DNA of 64,000 nucleotides from Paenibacillus_V sp046244365 (GTDB lineage: Bacteria > Bacillota > Bacilli > Paenibacillales > NBRC-103111). The notes under the pieces were generated by a model. The model did no database searches and was not told where the DNA came from. It was given only the letters and a program-made list of their open reading frames with translations. The first letter of the stretch is position 1. Each line of letters starts with the position of its first letter. The position numbers and the translations under genes are program-made. The stretch is from the NCBI RefSeq assembly GCF_046244365.1, contig NZ_CP176395.1, forward strand, positions 5,208,001 through 5,272,000. The letters are read 5' to 3'. This document shows positions 41,304-50,772 of the stretch, piece by piece.

Positions 41304-42392
41304 TTAATGCATGACTGCCTGAACCAACTTAACCGGAATATCCTGCTGACGCAAAACGTGCATGACGCACTTTTTCTCGACAGCTGCTCTCGGCATACCG
41401 TAGACCACGCAGGTTTCTTCCGATTCGGCAATCGTCGTTTCGGCTCCGGATAGCTTGAGTGCGGCCATTCCACCAGCCCCGTCGCTGCCCATACCGGTCA
41501 TCAATACGATATGTCGGCGCAGCTCCGTAAAGGAAACGAGCGATTCAAACAACCTGTCGACGGAAGGACGATGTCCGGAACGAAGCTCCTCTTTCGTGAT
41601 CCGCAGCTTATAGCCTCTGGCGCCGTCATGCGACAACGTCATATGAAAGCCGCCGGGAGCGATATAAGCCGTTCCGTTCTGCACCTGCATCCCGTCGGCC
41701 GCTTCCACGACTCGAATGGCGCATACCGTGTCAAGCCTCTGGGCCAGCGATTTCGTAAAGTTCGGCGGCATATGCTGCACGATCAAGACCGGAGCCTTGA
41801 ATGCGGCAGGCAGTTGGACCAGCACCTGCTGTAAAGCTCTCGGACCGCCGGTTGACGTACCGATCGCAACGAGATGCTCGATCTTGTCCGTTTGCGGCAC
41901 AAAGCTGGACGGTTTCTCAGCCGGTTCTGCCTGTTTTTTGGATACTGGCAGTACGGATTCCGGGATGCGGGTCCCGAAAGGCAGCTTCCTGACTCTCGAA
42001 ACCGCTGCGGCAAGCAATTTTTCATGCAAAAGCGCCTTCACTTTATGGATGTCCAAGGAGATGGAGCCGGAAGGCTTTCTCACAAAATCGACCGCTCCCC
42101 ATTCGAGCGCCAAAATCGTTTCGTTAGCGCCTTCCTGCGTCAAGCTGCTCAGCATGACTACCGGCGTCGGCTGCTCCCTCATGATGATGCGAAGCGCGTC
42201 AAGCCCGTTCATCTCCGGCATTTCGACGTCCATCGTAATAACATCCGGTTTAAGCTGCTTCGCGAGTTCCACAGCCTCAATGCCGTTCTTGGCCGTAGCG
42301 ATAACCGTAAATTGGGGATGCTCCGCGATCATATCGGATATCATTTTTCTCATGAACACGGAATCATCGACTACTAACACCCGGTAAGGCAT
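41304..42392 (-). CDS. cheB: Chemotaxis glutamate methylesterase/deamidase CheB
   Basis: Removes methyl groups from receptors when phosphorylated by CheA. 362 aa. Receiver domain with Asp9-Asp10, phospho-Asp55 in ITMDVEMPEMNG. C-terminal esterase domain with catalytic triad in AIGTSTGGPRAL (Ser), VQHMPPNF (His) and TGMGSDGAGGM (Asp). ATG 42392 after GGGGGAGAGCC. Between flhG and cheA, 48 and 53 bp away. The window has no cheR or cheV. Confidence 0.97.
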   Translation of the reverse strand: MPYRVLVVDDSVFMRKMISDMIAEHPQFTVIATAKNGIEAVELAKQLKPDVITMDVEMPEMNGLDALRIIMREQPTPVVMLSSLTQEGANETILALEWGAVDFVRKPSGSISLDIHKVKALLHEKLLAAAVSRVRKLPFGTRIPESVLPVSKKQAEPAEKPSSFVPQTDKIEHLVAIGTSTGGPRALQQVLVQLPAAFKAPVLIVQHMPPNFTKSLAQRLDTVCAIRVVEAADGMQVQNGTAYIAPGGFHMTLSHDGARGYKLRITKEELRSGHRPSVDRLFESLVSFTELRRHIVLMTGMGSDGAGGMAALKLSGAETTIAESEETCVVYGMPRAAVEKKCVMHVLRQQDIPVKLVQAVMH

Positions 42393-42440
42393 GGCTCTCC
42401 CCCTTCAATGATGTATTCTCTATATGAGCTTAAGAGGACT

Positions 42441-43313
42441 TTATTTTAACAATCGGATCATCCGGTTCAAGAACCCCTTCACCCCGTTTGGCTCGGCAGC
42501 GCTCGCTTGCGTCTGGCCCGACAAGAAACGGTTTGCCAGCTCGCGTATGCTTTTGGCTGCATCGCTGTTCGGAAACGCTACGGTAAAAGGCACCTGCTTG
42601 CGAACCGCCTTGGACACGCTGATATCGTCCGCCACGAAACCTAGCGTCGGGATGTCGATGTCCAGAAATTGCCTTGCCACCATGCTGATTTTTGCGGCCG
42701 TTTCCCTGCCTTCCCGATCGTCCGAAACCCGGTTGACGACCAGCCGAAACGGCACGTCGTATTCCATTTTCGTCACCATCTTGATAATGGCGTACGCGTC
42801 GGTAATGGCGGTAGGCTCCGGCGTCGTAACGACGATCGTTTCCTGCGCGGCCAAAATAAATTTCAGCGTTTCCTTCGACAAACCCGCCCCCGTATCGAAA
42901 ATCATATAGTCGACATGCCCGTTTAACTGACTCACTTGCTCGGAGAAGTAATCGAGCTCCTGCTCGGTTAAACGAAGCAGATCCGTGAAGCCTGAACCGC
43001 CGGCTATGAATTCGATGTCGTGATGCCCTTTTTGGATGATTTCCCAGATGGTCTTTTCCCTTTTGAGCAGGTGATACAAGTTGTACTTCGACGAAATGCC
43101 CATTAACACGTCGATATTGGCGAGCCCGATATCGGCGTCGAAGATGAGCACCTTAAAACCTCTGGATTGCAGCGTTAGAGCAAAATTAAGCGTAAAATTC
43201 GACTTGCCTACGCCGCCCTTGCCGCTTGTCACGGTAATGACTTTCGTCGCCCGGTTCGCCGCTTCGTGCCTGGAAAGAAGGAGGTTTCGCAAGCTTTGAG
43301 CCTGGTCATTCAT
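42441..43313 (-). CDS. flhG: Flagellar number regulator FlhG (YlxH, MinD-like ATPase)
   Basis: ParA/MinD-type ATPase that works with FlhF to set number and position of flagella. 290 aa. Deviant Walker A motif VTSGKGGVGKSNFTLN, then FDADIGLANID and FDTGAGLS, and a C-terminal amphipathic helix GVKGFLNRMIRLLK for membrane binding. An N-terminal QAQSLRNLL stretch is the known FlhF-activating motif. Start ATG 43313 (MNDQAQSLR) eight bases after GGGGGA; an in-frame ATG at 43322 directly abuts that site. Overlaps flhF by eight bases. Confidence 0.95.
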   Translation of the reverse strand: MNDQAQSLRNLLLSRHEAANRATKVITVTSGKGGVGKSNFTLNFALTLQSRGFKVLIFDADIGLANIDVLMGISSKYNLYHLLKREKTIWEIIQKGHHDIEFIAGGSGFTDLLRLTEQELDYFSEQVSQLNGHVDYMIFDTGAGLSKETLKFILAAQETIVVTTPEPTAITDAYAIIKMVTKMEYDVPFRLVVNRVSDDREGRETAAKISMVARQFLDIDIPTLGFVADDISVSKAVRKQVPFTVAFPNSDAAKSIRELANRFLSGQTQASAAEPNGVKGFLNRMIRLLK

Positions 43314-44700
43314 CGGCGTCATCCCCCAGAATCAGGTCGATGATTTTGCCGCCCTCCGCCAGCGCGATATCCTCAGGCACATTTTGTCCGTTCGTCAAAT
43401 ACGAGAGTTTGAGCGGATATTCCCGGATCAGATTGATAACCGGACCGTACGTGTCCGTCTCGTCCATCTTGGTAAAAAGCACTTTCTCGATTCCATACTT
43501 CGTAAAATTGCTTGCGATCATATGCATATCCCGATATTTGGAGGTAAGCCCCAGCACCAGGAAAGTCTCGGTTTGTCCGGATTGCTGAAGCAGCGCGTTC
43601 AGCTCCGATACGTACAGCTCGTTGCGGAAGTTCCGTCCCGCCGTATCCATCAAAACAAGCTCGCAATGCTCCAAACGTTCATAAGCTTTACGCAAATCTA
43701 GCGGAGACGAAACCACCTCAAGCGGGATGTCCAAAATGGTTGCGTACGTTTTTAACTGCTCGACCGCCGCGATCCGGTAGGTATCCGAGGTAATGAAGCC
43801 GACCTTCCGTTTATGCTTAATCACTTGCTCGGCAGCCATTTTGGCAATCGTCGTCGTTTTGCCGACACCGGTCGGACCTACGAAATGCGCCAGCCGCGTT
43901 TGTTCGGACAGCTTGTAGCCTTTGCGGTCAGGGATCAGCTGAAGGAGGACCTCTTTAGCCGTTTGCCTGACAAAGGATGACGTCAATTCGTGCCCGCCGG
44001 CCTCCGCCCGCTCTTGGACCGCTTCAAGCACCGCCTTCACGATATCGTCCGCAACTTCCTGCTCCCGCAATCTCGTATCGAGCTTTTCCAGAACAGGGTC
44101 GAGAGGCGGGCCTCCGACTCCCGCTCCGGCCAGCGACAACTTCGACATCATGGCCTTCATCAGCCGGATTTCCTGAAGGAGCTCGTCTTTGTTTGCCTGC
44201 TCGGGCGGACGTGCCTTTTCCTGTCCGGCCGAAGGGCGCTCCCGTACTACAACGGCCTCAACATTTGCCGGAGCCTTCTCGGCGACGATAGGACTTGCGG
44301 CCGGACGGCTTACATCCGCCATCGGCTGCGGGGCGGTTCTCGGCACTCTTTGTAAAGGAGGCGGGACGATCGGAATATCGTTATCGTTCGCTTTCATGAC
44401 ATCGGGCACATAAGGCATCCGCTGGTCAAGCACCGCGACCGATTGCTTCCGATTCATGGCCGCCGCTACTTCGCTTACTTGCTTGAGAGCGGAATTCAAA
44501 TCTTTTTTGGGTGGGCCGGCAGGCGAGACGCTCGAGTCGATGGCGGCAATGACTTCGATCTTCTTCTTGCCGAACATGCCTAGAAATCCGCCGGAACGTA
44601 CTTCCTTCGTATTTAAAATGACGGCGTCCTTCCCCAAGTCGGTGCGGATGCGCTGCAGCGCATCCGGCATCGAATCGACAACGTAGCGCTTCACCCTCAT
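43306..44700 (-). CDS. flhF: Flagellar SRP-like GTPase FlhF
   Basis: SRP-family GTPase that places the flagellar base. 464 aa: N-terminal basic domain starting MRVKRYVVDSMPDALQRI, a Pro/Ala-rich linker (about 110-180), an N domain, and the G domain from about 275 with FVGPTGVGKTTTIAKMA, DTAGRNFRN and TKMDETDTYG. Start overlaps the flhA stop by four bases; stop overlaps flhG. Confidence 0.97.
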   Translation of the reverse strand: MRVKRYVVDSMPDALQRIRTDLGKDAVILNTKEVRSGGFLGMFGKKKIEVIAAIDSSVSPAGPPKKDLNSALKQVSEVAAAMNRKQSVAVLDQRMPYVPDVMKANDNDIPIVPPPLQRVPRTAPQPMADVSRPAASPIVAEKAPANVEAVVVRERPSAGQEKARPPEQANKDELLQEIRLMKAMMSKLSLAGAGVGGPPLDPVLEKLDTRLREQEVADDIVKAVLEAVQERAEAGGHELTSSFVRQTAKEVLLQLIPDRKGYKLSEQTRLAHFVGPTGVGKTTTIAKMAAEQVIKHKRKVGFITSDTYRIAAVEQLKTYATILDIPLEVVSSPLDLRKAYERLEHCELVLMDTAGRNFRNELYVSELNALLQQSGQTETFLVLGLTSKYRDMHMIASNFTKYGIEKVLFTKMDETDTYGPVINLIREYPLKLSYLTNGQNVPEDIALAEGGKIIDLILGDDADE

Positions 44701-46730
44701 AAGTTGACAACCCCCATGCTTTGAATTTCAACGTTCGGCTCAAGCTCGCTGTAAGACAGCACCGGTATATCCTGCAGCGTTCTTTCGAGCAGTTGGCGCA
44801 AGTACATCCGAATGGTCGGAGACGTTAATAAAATAGGCGATGTTCCGGATTGGACGGCTTTCGTCACTTGCTCGGTTACGCGGTGGTGGATGAGCTGAGA
44901 CGTAGACGGGTCGAGCGCCAAATAGGAGCCATGCTCCGTCTGTTGGACGGCCTCCGCGATCTTTTTCTCAAGCGTCGGACCGACCGTTATGACCTTCATG
45001 GCATCGTCGGACGCGGCGTACTGAAGCGTAATTTGTCTGGATAGCGCCTGACGCACATATTCCGCAAGAACATCGGGATCTTTGGAATAAGTTCCGTAAT
45101 CGGCCAATGTCTCCAGAATCGTAACGAGATCGCGCACCGACACTTTCTCGCGCAGCAGCTTGGACAATACTTTCTGTACGTCTCCAACCGACAGCACGCT
45201 CGGGATCAGCTCATCGACAAGCGCAGGGTAAGCCTCTTTGACGTTGTCGATAAGCGCCCTTGTTTCTTGGCGTCCCAGCAGCTCATGGGAATGCTTCTTG
45301 ATGACCTCCGTCAGGTGCGTCGCCACGACGGACGGCGGGTCGACAACCGTGTAGCCCGACAGTTCGGCGCGTTCCTTGGTCGGCTCGTCGATCCACATGG
45401 CCGGAAGACCGAACGCCGGCTCCGTCGTTTCGATACCCGAGATGGATTCGTCATCGTAACCGGCGCTCATTGCCAGGTAATGATTAAGTAATAATTCACC
45501 TCTGGCAACCGTATTCCCTTTAATTTTAATGACGTATTCATTCGGTTTTAGTTGAATATTGTCGCGAATTCGGATAACCGGCACAACGATGCCGAGCTCC
45601 AGCGCGCATTGTCTTCGAATCAGGATAATCCGGTCGAGCAGATCTCCTCCTTGCTGCGTATCGGCAAGCGGAATGAGTCCGTAGCCGAACTCGAATTCGA
45701 TCGGATCCACCTGCAGCAAGCTGATGACGCTCTCCGGACTGCGGACTTCTTCGATCTGCTGCTCTTCTTCCTTCTTCTCTTCCTCAACCTGCTGCCGCTG
45801 CAGCGTTTGCTGCATTTTGAGCGCGGCATAAACAAGTACGCCCGCTATCGGCAGCGCAATATACCAGTGAATCGGCGTGAAAATACCGAGCGCCGTTATC
45901 GTTCCCGCCACGATGTAAAGCAGCTTTGGCTGGGAAAGCATCTGCTTGGAAAGGTCGGAAGCCAGATTTCCTTCCGAGGAAGCGCGCGTAACGATGATAC
46001 CCGCTGCCGTAGAGATAAGCAGAGCTGGAATTTGGCTGACCAGCCCGTCGCCGATCGTTAATGTCGAGAACAGCTTTGCCGCTTCGCTGAACGACTTGTC
46101 CAGAAAAAGCATACCGATTATAAGACCGCCGATCAGGTTGATCACGAGGATGATAATACCCGCGATCGCGTCCCCTTTAACAAATTTGCTGGCACCGTCC
46201 ATCGCCCCGTAAAAATCGGCTTCCCGCTCGATTTTTTGCCTGCGCTCCCGCGCTTGCTGCTCGTTGATGAGACCGGCGTTCAAATCGGCGTCGATACTCA
46301 TTTGCTTACCTGGCATCGCATCGAGCGTAAACCTTGCAGCTACTTCGGCAACGCGCTCCGAGCCTTTGGTAATGACGATAAATTGCACGATGACGAGAAT
46401 CAAAAAGACGACAAAGCCCACGACAATATTGCCTTGGGCAACGAAACTGCCGAACGTCGCCACAACGTTCCCCGCTTCGCCATGAGACAAAATGTTCCGC
46501 GTCGTCGAAACATTAAGCGCAAGCCGGAACAAAGTCGTCACAAGCAAAAGCGTCGGAAATATGGAAAACTGCAGAGCGTCCTGCGTATTCATGGCAACTA
46601 ACAAAATTAGCAGCGCCACGGATATATTGATGATCAATAATACGTCCAGTAAGCCGATCGGTATCGGGACAACCATCATGAGCACGATCCCGATAATCCC
46701 GACAAGTACCGATAAATCTCTTGCTCTCAC
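44697..46730 (-). CDS. flhA: Flagellar export gate protein FlhA
   Basis: Ring-forming part of the flagellar type III export gate that binds substrate-chaperone complexes. 677 aa. Eight membrane helices in the first half, with the FHIPEP-type loop RLALNVSTTRNIL, then EREADFYGAMDGASKFVKGD and the proton-pathway region. The cytoplasmic domain starts near residue 330 and ends VEIQSMGVVNL. GTG start at 46730 seven bases after AGGGGGC. Confidence 0.97.
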   Translation of the reverse strand: MRARDLSVLVGIIGIVLMMVVPIPIGLLDVLLIINISVALLILLVAMNTQDALQFSIFPTLLLVTTLFRLALNVSTTRNILSHGEAGNVVATFGSFVAQGNIVVGFVVFLILVIVQFIVITKGSERVAEVAARFTLDAMPGKQMSIDADLNAGLINEQQARERRQKIEREADFYGAMDGASKFVKGDAIAGIIILVINLIGGLIIGMLFLDKSFSEAAKLFSTLTIGDGLVSQIPALLISTAAGIIVTRASSEGNLASDLSKQMLSQPKLLYIVAGTITALGIFTPIHWYIALPIAGVLVYAALKMQQTLQRQQVEEEKKEEEQQIEEVRSPESVISLLQVDPIEFEFGYGLIPLADTQQGGDLLDRIILIRRQCALELGIVVPVIRIRDNIQLKPNEYVIKIKGNTVARGELLLNHYLAMSAGYDDESISGIETTEPAFGLPAMWIDEPTKERAELSGYTVVDPPSVVATHLTEVIKKHSHELLGRQETRALIDNVKEAYPALVDELIPSVLSVGDVQKVLSKLLREKVSVRDLVTILETLADYGTYSKDPDVLAEYVRQALSRQITLQYAASDDAMKVITVGPTLEKKIAEAVQQTEHGSYLALDPSTSQLIHHRVTEQVTKAVQSGTSPILLTSPTIRMYLRQLLERTLQDIPVLSYSELEPNVEIQSMGVVNL

Positions 46731-46751
46731 TATCGATGCCCCCTTTATTCG

Positions 46752-47843
46752 CTATTTGGTCTTGTTCTTAAGTTTATACACATAGGCCAGTACCTCGGCC
46801 ACCGCTTGGAACAAATCGGGAGGGATCGATTGCCCGATTTCTACCTGATCGTGAAGCGCGCGCGCCAGCGGGCGGTTCTCCATGGTTACGATGCGGTTCG
46901 CCTTGGCGATTTCCTTAATTTTCAAAGCTATGTAGTCCGTACCTTTGGCAAGCACGACCGGAGCTTCCATCTTCCCGGATTCGTACTTGAGCGCAACGGC
47001 GTAGTGAGTCGGATTCGTAATGATGACATCCGCCTTTGGAACCTCCTGCATCATGCGCTGCATGGCCATCTTCCGCTGCCGCTCTTTAATCTTGCCTTTA
47101 ATATGCGGATCGCCTTCGGTGGATTTATACTCGTCCTTAATGTCTTGCTTGGACATCTTCAAGTTTTTCTCGTGTTCGTATTTCTGGTACAAGTAGTCGA
47201 AAAGAGCTAGAACGATAAGCGTGCCGCCGATTTCCAGTCCAAGCTTGAGCGTCAGCCCAGCGACATAGGCGAATATCGATTCCAAAGGAACATGGGCGAG
47301 ACCTAAAATGTTCTCCTTTTCGCCCCATAAGGTCAGATAAACGATTAAACCGATTATCGTAACCTTCAGCATCGATTTAATAAAATCGACGACGGCCCGC
47401 ATGCCGAAAATGCGCTTAGCCCCTTCGATCGGATTGATCTTGTTGAATTTCATCTTCAGCGGATCGCCTGTAAACAAAAAACCGATTTGGATATAATTCG
47501 CCGCGAAAGCAATCACGACCGTAATGAGAAATATCGGAGCCAGCAAAATGAGCATTTCAACCATAAATTGAGTAGCCATGGAAGTGATGTTCGAGATGGA
47601 CAATTCCATTAGCATGTAATCGTGAAACGTATCTACAAACAGCTTATAAATACGCTCCTTGTAAAAACCGCCTAGCATCATGAAGGAAAAGAAGCTAAAG
47701 AGCAAAATAAAGGCGGAGGGCAGCTCCATGCTTTTGGCCACTTGCCCTTTTTTCCGCGCATCCTGTCTCTTTTTCGGTGTGGCCGATTCCGTCTTCTCGC
47801 CGGCGAACAACTGCAAATTCATCTGAAACCGGAACGATGACAC
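46752..47843 (-). CDS. flhB: Flagellar export switch protein FlhB
   Basis: Export-gate subunit whose self-cleavage switches substrate class from hook to filament. 363 aa. The N-terminus reads MNLQLFAGEKTESATPKKR, matching the family; four membrane helices follow; the autocleavage site NPTH lies in IITNPTHYAVAL near residue 275; the cytoplasmic tail ends LAYVYKLKN. Start taken as GTG at 47843, seven bases after GGAGG; the ATG at 47879 right after the fliR stop would add 12 atypical residues. Confidence 0.94.
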   Translation of the reverse strand: MSSFRFQMNLQLFAGEKTESATPKKRQDARKKGQVAKSMELPSAFILLFSFFSFMMLGGFYKERIYKLFVDTFHDYMLMELSISNITSMATQFMVEMLILLAPIFLITVVIAFAANYIQIGFLFTGDPLKMKFNKINPIEGAKRIFGMRAVVDFIKSMLKVTIIGLIVYLTLWGEKENILGLAHVPLESIFAYVAGLTLKLGLEIGGTLIVLALFDYLYQKYEHEKNLKMSKQDIKDEYKSTEGDPHIKGKIKERQRKMAMQRMMQEVPKADVIITNPTHYAVALKYESGKMEAPVVLAKGTDYIALKIKEIAKANRIVTMENRPLARALHDQVEIGQSIPPDLFQAVAEVLAYVYKLKNKTK

Positions 47844-47879
47844 GAAAGAACCTCCAGCCTCGCCAAGTCGTATCCGCAT

Positions 47880-48656
47880 TTACCGCAGCAAGCCGGTCAT
47901 GTGGTGTACGGCTTTAAACATTTGATCGAACAACTCGGAGAAGAGATTGAAAAAGCCTGGGATCAACAGGATCAGCATAATAAAGCCGACGATGACCTTA
48001 AGCGGCATCCCGATGACGAAAACGTTGAATTGCGGCGCCACCTTCGTTAAGATGCCGAGCCCTACATCCACCAAGAACATTGCGGTAATGAACGGTGCGG
48101 CCATTTGAAAAGCCAAGGCAAACGCCTTCGAGAAGGAAGTTACCAAAAATTCGTTCACGCTGCCGTCATACAATTTGGCAAACAGGTCGCTCGATAAGGG
48201 TACCCACTCGTAGCTGTCCAAAATGGCTGCAATCAAGTAGTGGTGGCCGTTCAGCGCCAAAAAAAGAAGCGTCGCGATAAAGAACTTCAGATTGCCCAGA
48301 AGCGGCGCTTGAGCGCCCGTCATCGGATCGATGATATTGGCAATGCCGAATCCCATCTGCAAATCGACGAACGAACCCGAAATTTGGACGACCGTAAAAA
48401 ACAGGTAAGCGATAAAGCCCAGCAAGAGCCCTATCACAATTTCCTTCATGATGGAAATCGCATATAAGGCGTCTATAGCAGCAGGCTGAGCGGCGCTTTG
48501 CGAAGCGACGATAATGAACGATAGAAAGACCGACAGTCCTATTTTGTAATGCGCGGGTACGTGTCTGGCCGAAAAAATGGGAGTCACGACAAAAAAGGAC
48601 GTGATTCGACAAAAAACAAGCAAAAAAGAAGGTAAATACAGCAATATCATTTCCAT
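47880..48656 (-). CDS. fliR: Flagellar export protein FliR
   Basis: Membrane component of the export gate, together with FliP and FliQ. 258 aa, six or so hydrophobic helices. Typical segments: FCRITSFFVVTPIFSARHVP, MKEIVIGLLLGFIAYLFF, then VDLQMGFGIANIIDPMTG and MPLKVIVGFIML. Between fliQ (14 bp) and flhB. Confidence 0.96.
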   Translation of the reverse strand: MEMILLYLPSFLLVFCRITSFFVVTPIFSARHVPAHYKIGLSVFLSFIIVASQSAAQPAAIDALYAISIMKEIVIGLLLGFIAYLFFTVVQISGSFVDLQMGFGIANIIDPMTGAQAPLLGNLKFFIATLLFLALNGHHYLIAAILDSYEWVPLSSDLFAKLYDGSVNEFLVTSFSKAFALAFQMAAPFITAMFLVDVGLGILTKVAPQFNVFVIGMPLKVIVGFIMLILLIPGFFNLFSELFDQMFKAVHHMTGLLR

Positions 48657-48670
48657 GACCGTTGTCCAAC

Positions 48671-48940
48671 CTAGCTAATGTATTTATGCAAGTTATCCAG
48701 CAGCCGAAACGTAAAATCGACAAGCGTCGTTAATATCCATGGTCCAAAAACAAGAATGGACAGCAGTACGGCAACGATCTTCGGAACGAAGGCCAGCGTC
48801 TGCTCCTGAATCTGCGTCGTGGCTTGAAATACGCTTATGATCAAACCGACGACCAATCCGATGAGCAGCATAGGCGCACTCGCCTTCAGGACGGTGTAGA
48901 CGGCTTCACCGGCCAATCGGATGACAAACTCGGCACTCAA
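48671..48940 (-). CDS. fliQ: Flagellar export protein FliQ
   Basis: Small export-gate protein, 89 aa, two membrane helices. LLIGLVVGLIISVFQATTQI followed by QEQTLAFVPKIVAVLL is the family hallmark. 23 bp after fliP. Confidence 0.96.
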   Translation of the reverse strand: MSAEFVIRLAGEAVYTVLKASAPMLLIGLVVGLIISVFQATTQIQEQTLAFVPKIVAVLLSILVFGPWILTTLVDFTFRLLDNLHKYIS

Positions 48941-48963
48941 TACGATTTTCCTCCCATTCGACG

Positions 48964-49743
48964 TCAGGTAGTAAAGCTAAGCAAGAGTGACTTGACGACC
49001 AAATACCATCCGTCTACCAAAATAAACAATAATATTTTGAACGGGAGCGAAATCATTACCGGCGGAAGCATCATCATCCCCATAGCCATTAACGTGCTGG
49101 AAACGATCATATCGATGATTAGAAACGGAATAAAGATCATAAATCCCATTGAAAATGCCGTTTTGAGTTCGCTGATCGCATAAGCCGGCACAAGCGCCGT
49201 CATTGGCGTATCCTCGATACTGGTAGGCCGTTCCGACTTGGAATAGTCCAAGAACAGCTGCAAATCCTTCTCCCGCGTATACTTGCCCATAAACTGCTTC
49301 ATCGGGATCGCCGCTTTTTCTAAGGCTTGCGTTTGATTCAGCTCGCCTTTGAGATACGGCTGCAGGGCTACATCATTGATCTCCCCTAACGTAGGCGCCA
49401 TTACGAATAAGCTCATAAACAATGCTAGACCGATTAAAACCTGATTTGGCGGCATCTGGTTCGTCGCAAGCGACGTCCGGACGAATCCTAGCACAATCAC
49501 GATTCGGGTAAAGCAGGTCATCATAACGAGGATAGCCGGCGCTAAGCTTAAAACCGTTATGAGGAGAACGATGGCGATCGTGTTAGACGATCCCGCTGCG
49601 CCTGAAGTACCGCCGTCTATGCCGATCTTAATTTCCGGAATCGGGTTCGTCGCCGGGTCGGCGGCAAAAGCGACAGAAGCCGTTAGTCCAACCAGCAGCT
49701 GCGCAAGCAATAAAACGAAGACAACCTTTTTAAAGGAATTCAT
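48964..49743 (-). CDS. fliP: Flagellar export protein FliP
   Basis: Core of the FliPQR gate. 259 aa. Cleavable-type signal peptide (KKVVFVLLLAQLLVGLTASV, then AFA), a short periplasm-side loop, then VLSLAPAILVMMTCFTRIVI, ALFMSLFVMAP, and FIPFLIIDMIVSSTLMAMGM with the charged Asp typical of the family. Start overlaps the fliO stop by four bases (ATGA). Confidence 0.97.
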   Translation of the reverse strand: MNSFKKVVFVLLLAQLLVGLTASVAFAADPATNPIPEIKIGIDGGTSGAAGSSNTIAIVLLITVLSLAPAILVMMTCFTRIVIVLGFVRTSLATNQMPPNQVLIGLALFMSLFVMAPTLGEINDVALQPYLKGELNQTQALEKAAIPMKQFMGKYTREKDLQLFLDYSKSERPTSIEDTPMTALVPAYAISELKTAFSMGFMIFIPFLIIDMIVSSTLMAMGMMMLPPVMISLPFKILLFILVDGWYLVVKSLLLSFTT

Positions 49744-50354
49744 TTGTTATCATTCAACCGATCTGCGCGATATTCATCCTGTGTCAACTCGTCGATCCGT
49801 TCTTTTCGGCCGGAAACCTGTTTCATCCGATCGGCAAAAAGCTCATGAAAAGAAGCAGGCAGTTCTTCTTCTGTCTGCTCTTTTTTGCGGAGCGAGCGAA
49901 CCCATTTGGCAAAACTCGTAAAGCTTTGCAAATCTACCGGAGCTTTAGGCGCCATATTGTCCCGGATCTGCTCGATTTCGTCAGGATCGCTGATTTGGGA
50001 AATCAATTGCACGTTATCGCCTACTCCGAGTACAAACAGGCTGTTTCCAATCTCGACGATTTGGACCGATTTGTTCTGTCCGAGAGCGACGCCACCCAAA
50101 TTTTTCACGGCGCGTCCGGTAGAAAATTGCTTGTTTTTTTTGGCGATAAACTTAATGATGACGAAAAACAATCCGATAATAAGAAGTAGAAAAAACATGA
50201 CTTGGAACAGCATGCCGTAAACGCTGAAGCCGTCCCCGACAGGGGGAGCTTCCTCCTGTGCGGCAAAGCTGCTTTGCGTAAAGCCAAGTAGCACGACGGA
50301 GCTGAACAGCGTAAGACTAACCGTACGATTTTTCAAGCTGAGCAAAGCTTCCAT
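49740..50354 (-). CDS. fliO: Flagellar biosynthesis protein FliO (FliZ of B. subtilis)
   Basis: Assembly helper for the FliP ring. 204 aa: an N-terminal signal-like helix (about 12-32), a second membrane helix (MLFQVMFFLLLIIGLFFVII), then a cytoplasmic FliO domain with KFIAKKNKQF and VALGQNKSVQIVEIGN, and a long charged tail rich in Glu, Arg and Lys. The exact start is uncertain because the purine-rich run lies very close to ATG 50354. Confidence 0.88.
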   Translation of the reverse strand: MEALLSLKNRTVSLTLFSSVVLLGFTQSSFAAQEEAPPVGDGFSVYGMLFQVMFFLLLIIGLFFVIIKFIAKKNKQFSTGRAVKNLGGVALGQNKSVQIVEIGNSLFVLGVGDNVQLISQISDPDEIEQIRDNMAPKAPVDLQSFTSFAKWVRSLRKKEQTEEELPASFHELFADRMKQVSGRKERIDELTQDEYRADRLNDNK

Positions 50355-50385
50355 CCCTTTCCATTCCCGCTAACCCTGCCGTCGC

Positions 50386-50748
50386 TTAGCCTAAAGTCTT
50401 CTTGATTGCTTCGATGACGCGGTCATGTTGAAACGGTTTTACGATGAAGTCTTTTGCGCCCGCTTGGATGGCATCGATAACCATCGCTTGCTGACCCATG
50501 GCGGAGCACATGATGACCTTTGCATTTGGATCGATTTTTTTGATTTCTTTAAGCGCGGCAATGCCGTCCATTTCCGGCATCGTAATATCCATCGTCACCA
50601 AATCCGGACGTACTTCCTTATATTTTTCTACCGCTTGCAAGCCGTCGTTCGCCTCGCCGCATACCTCATACCCGTTTTTGGATACGATATCGCGAATCAT
50701 CATTCTCATAAATGCTGCGTCGTCTACAATAAGAATTCGTTGTGCCAT
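50386..50748 (-). CDS. cheY: Chemotaxis response regulator CheY
   Basis: Diffusible signal between CheA and the motor switch. 120 aa, a single receiver domain: Asp9-Asp10, phospho-Asp54 in VTMDITMPEMDG, Ser/Thr position in IMCSAMGQ, and the Lys in FIVKPF. It lies between fliY and fliO as in B. subtilis, where CheY-P promotes counter-clockwise rotation. Confidence 0.98.
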   Translation of the reverse strand: MAQRILIVDDAAFMRMMIRDIVSKNGYEVCGEANDGLQAVEKYKEVRPDLVTMDITMPEMDGIAALKEIKKIDPNAKVIMCSAMGQQAMVIDAIQAGAKDFIVKPFQHDRVIEAIKKTLG

Positions 50749-50772
50749 GTCTGTTCAGTCCTCCTGAAATGG

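Noticed and set aside
42441..43313. MinD cell-division regulator or ParA plasmid protein
   Set aside because: Position after flhF, overlap with it and the N-terminal QSLRNLL motif identify it as FlhG.
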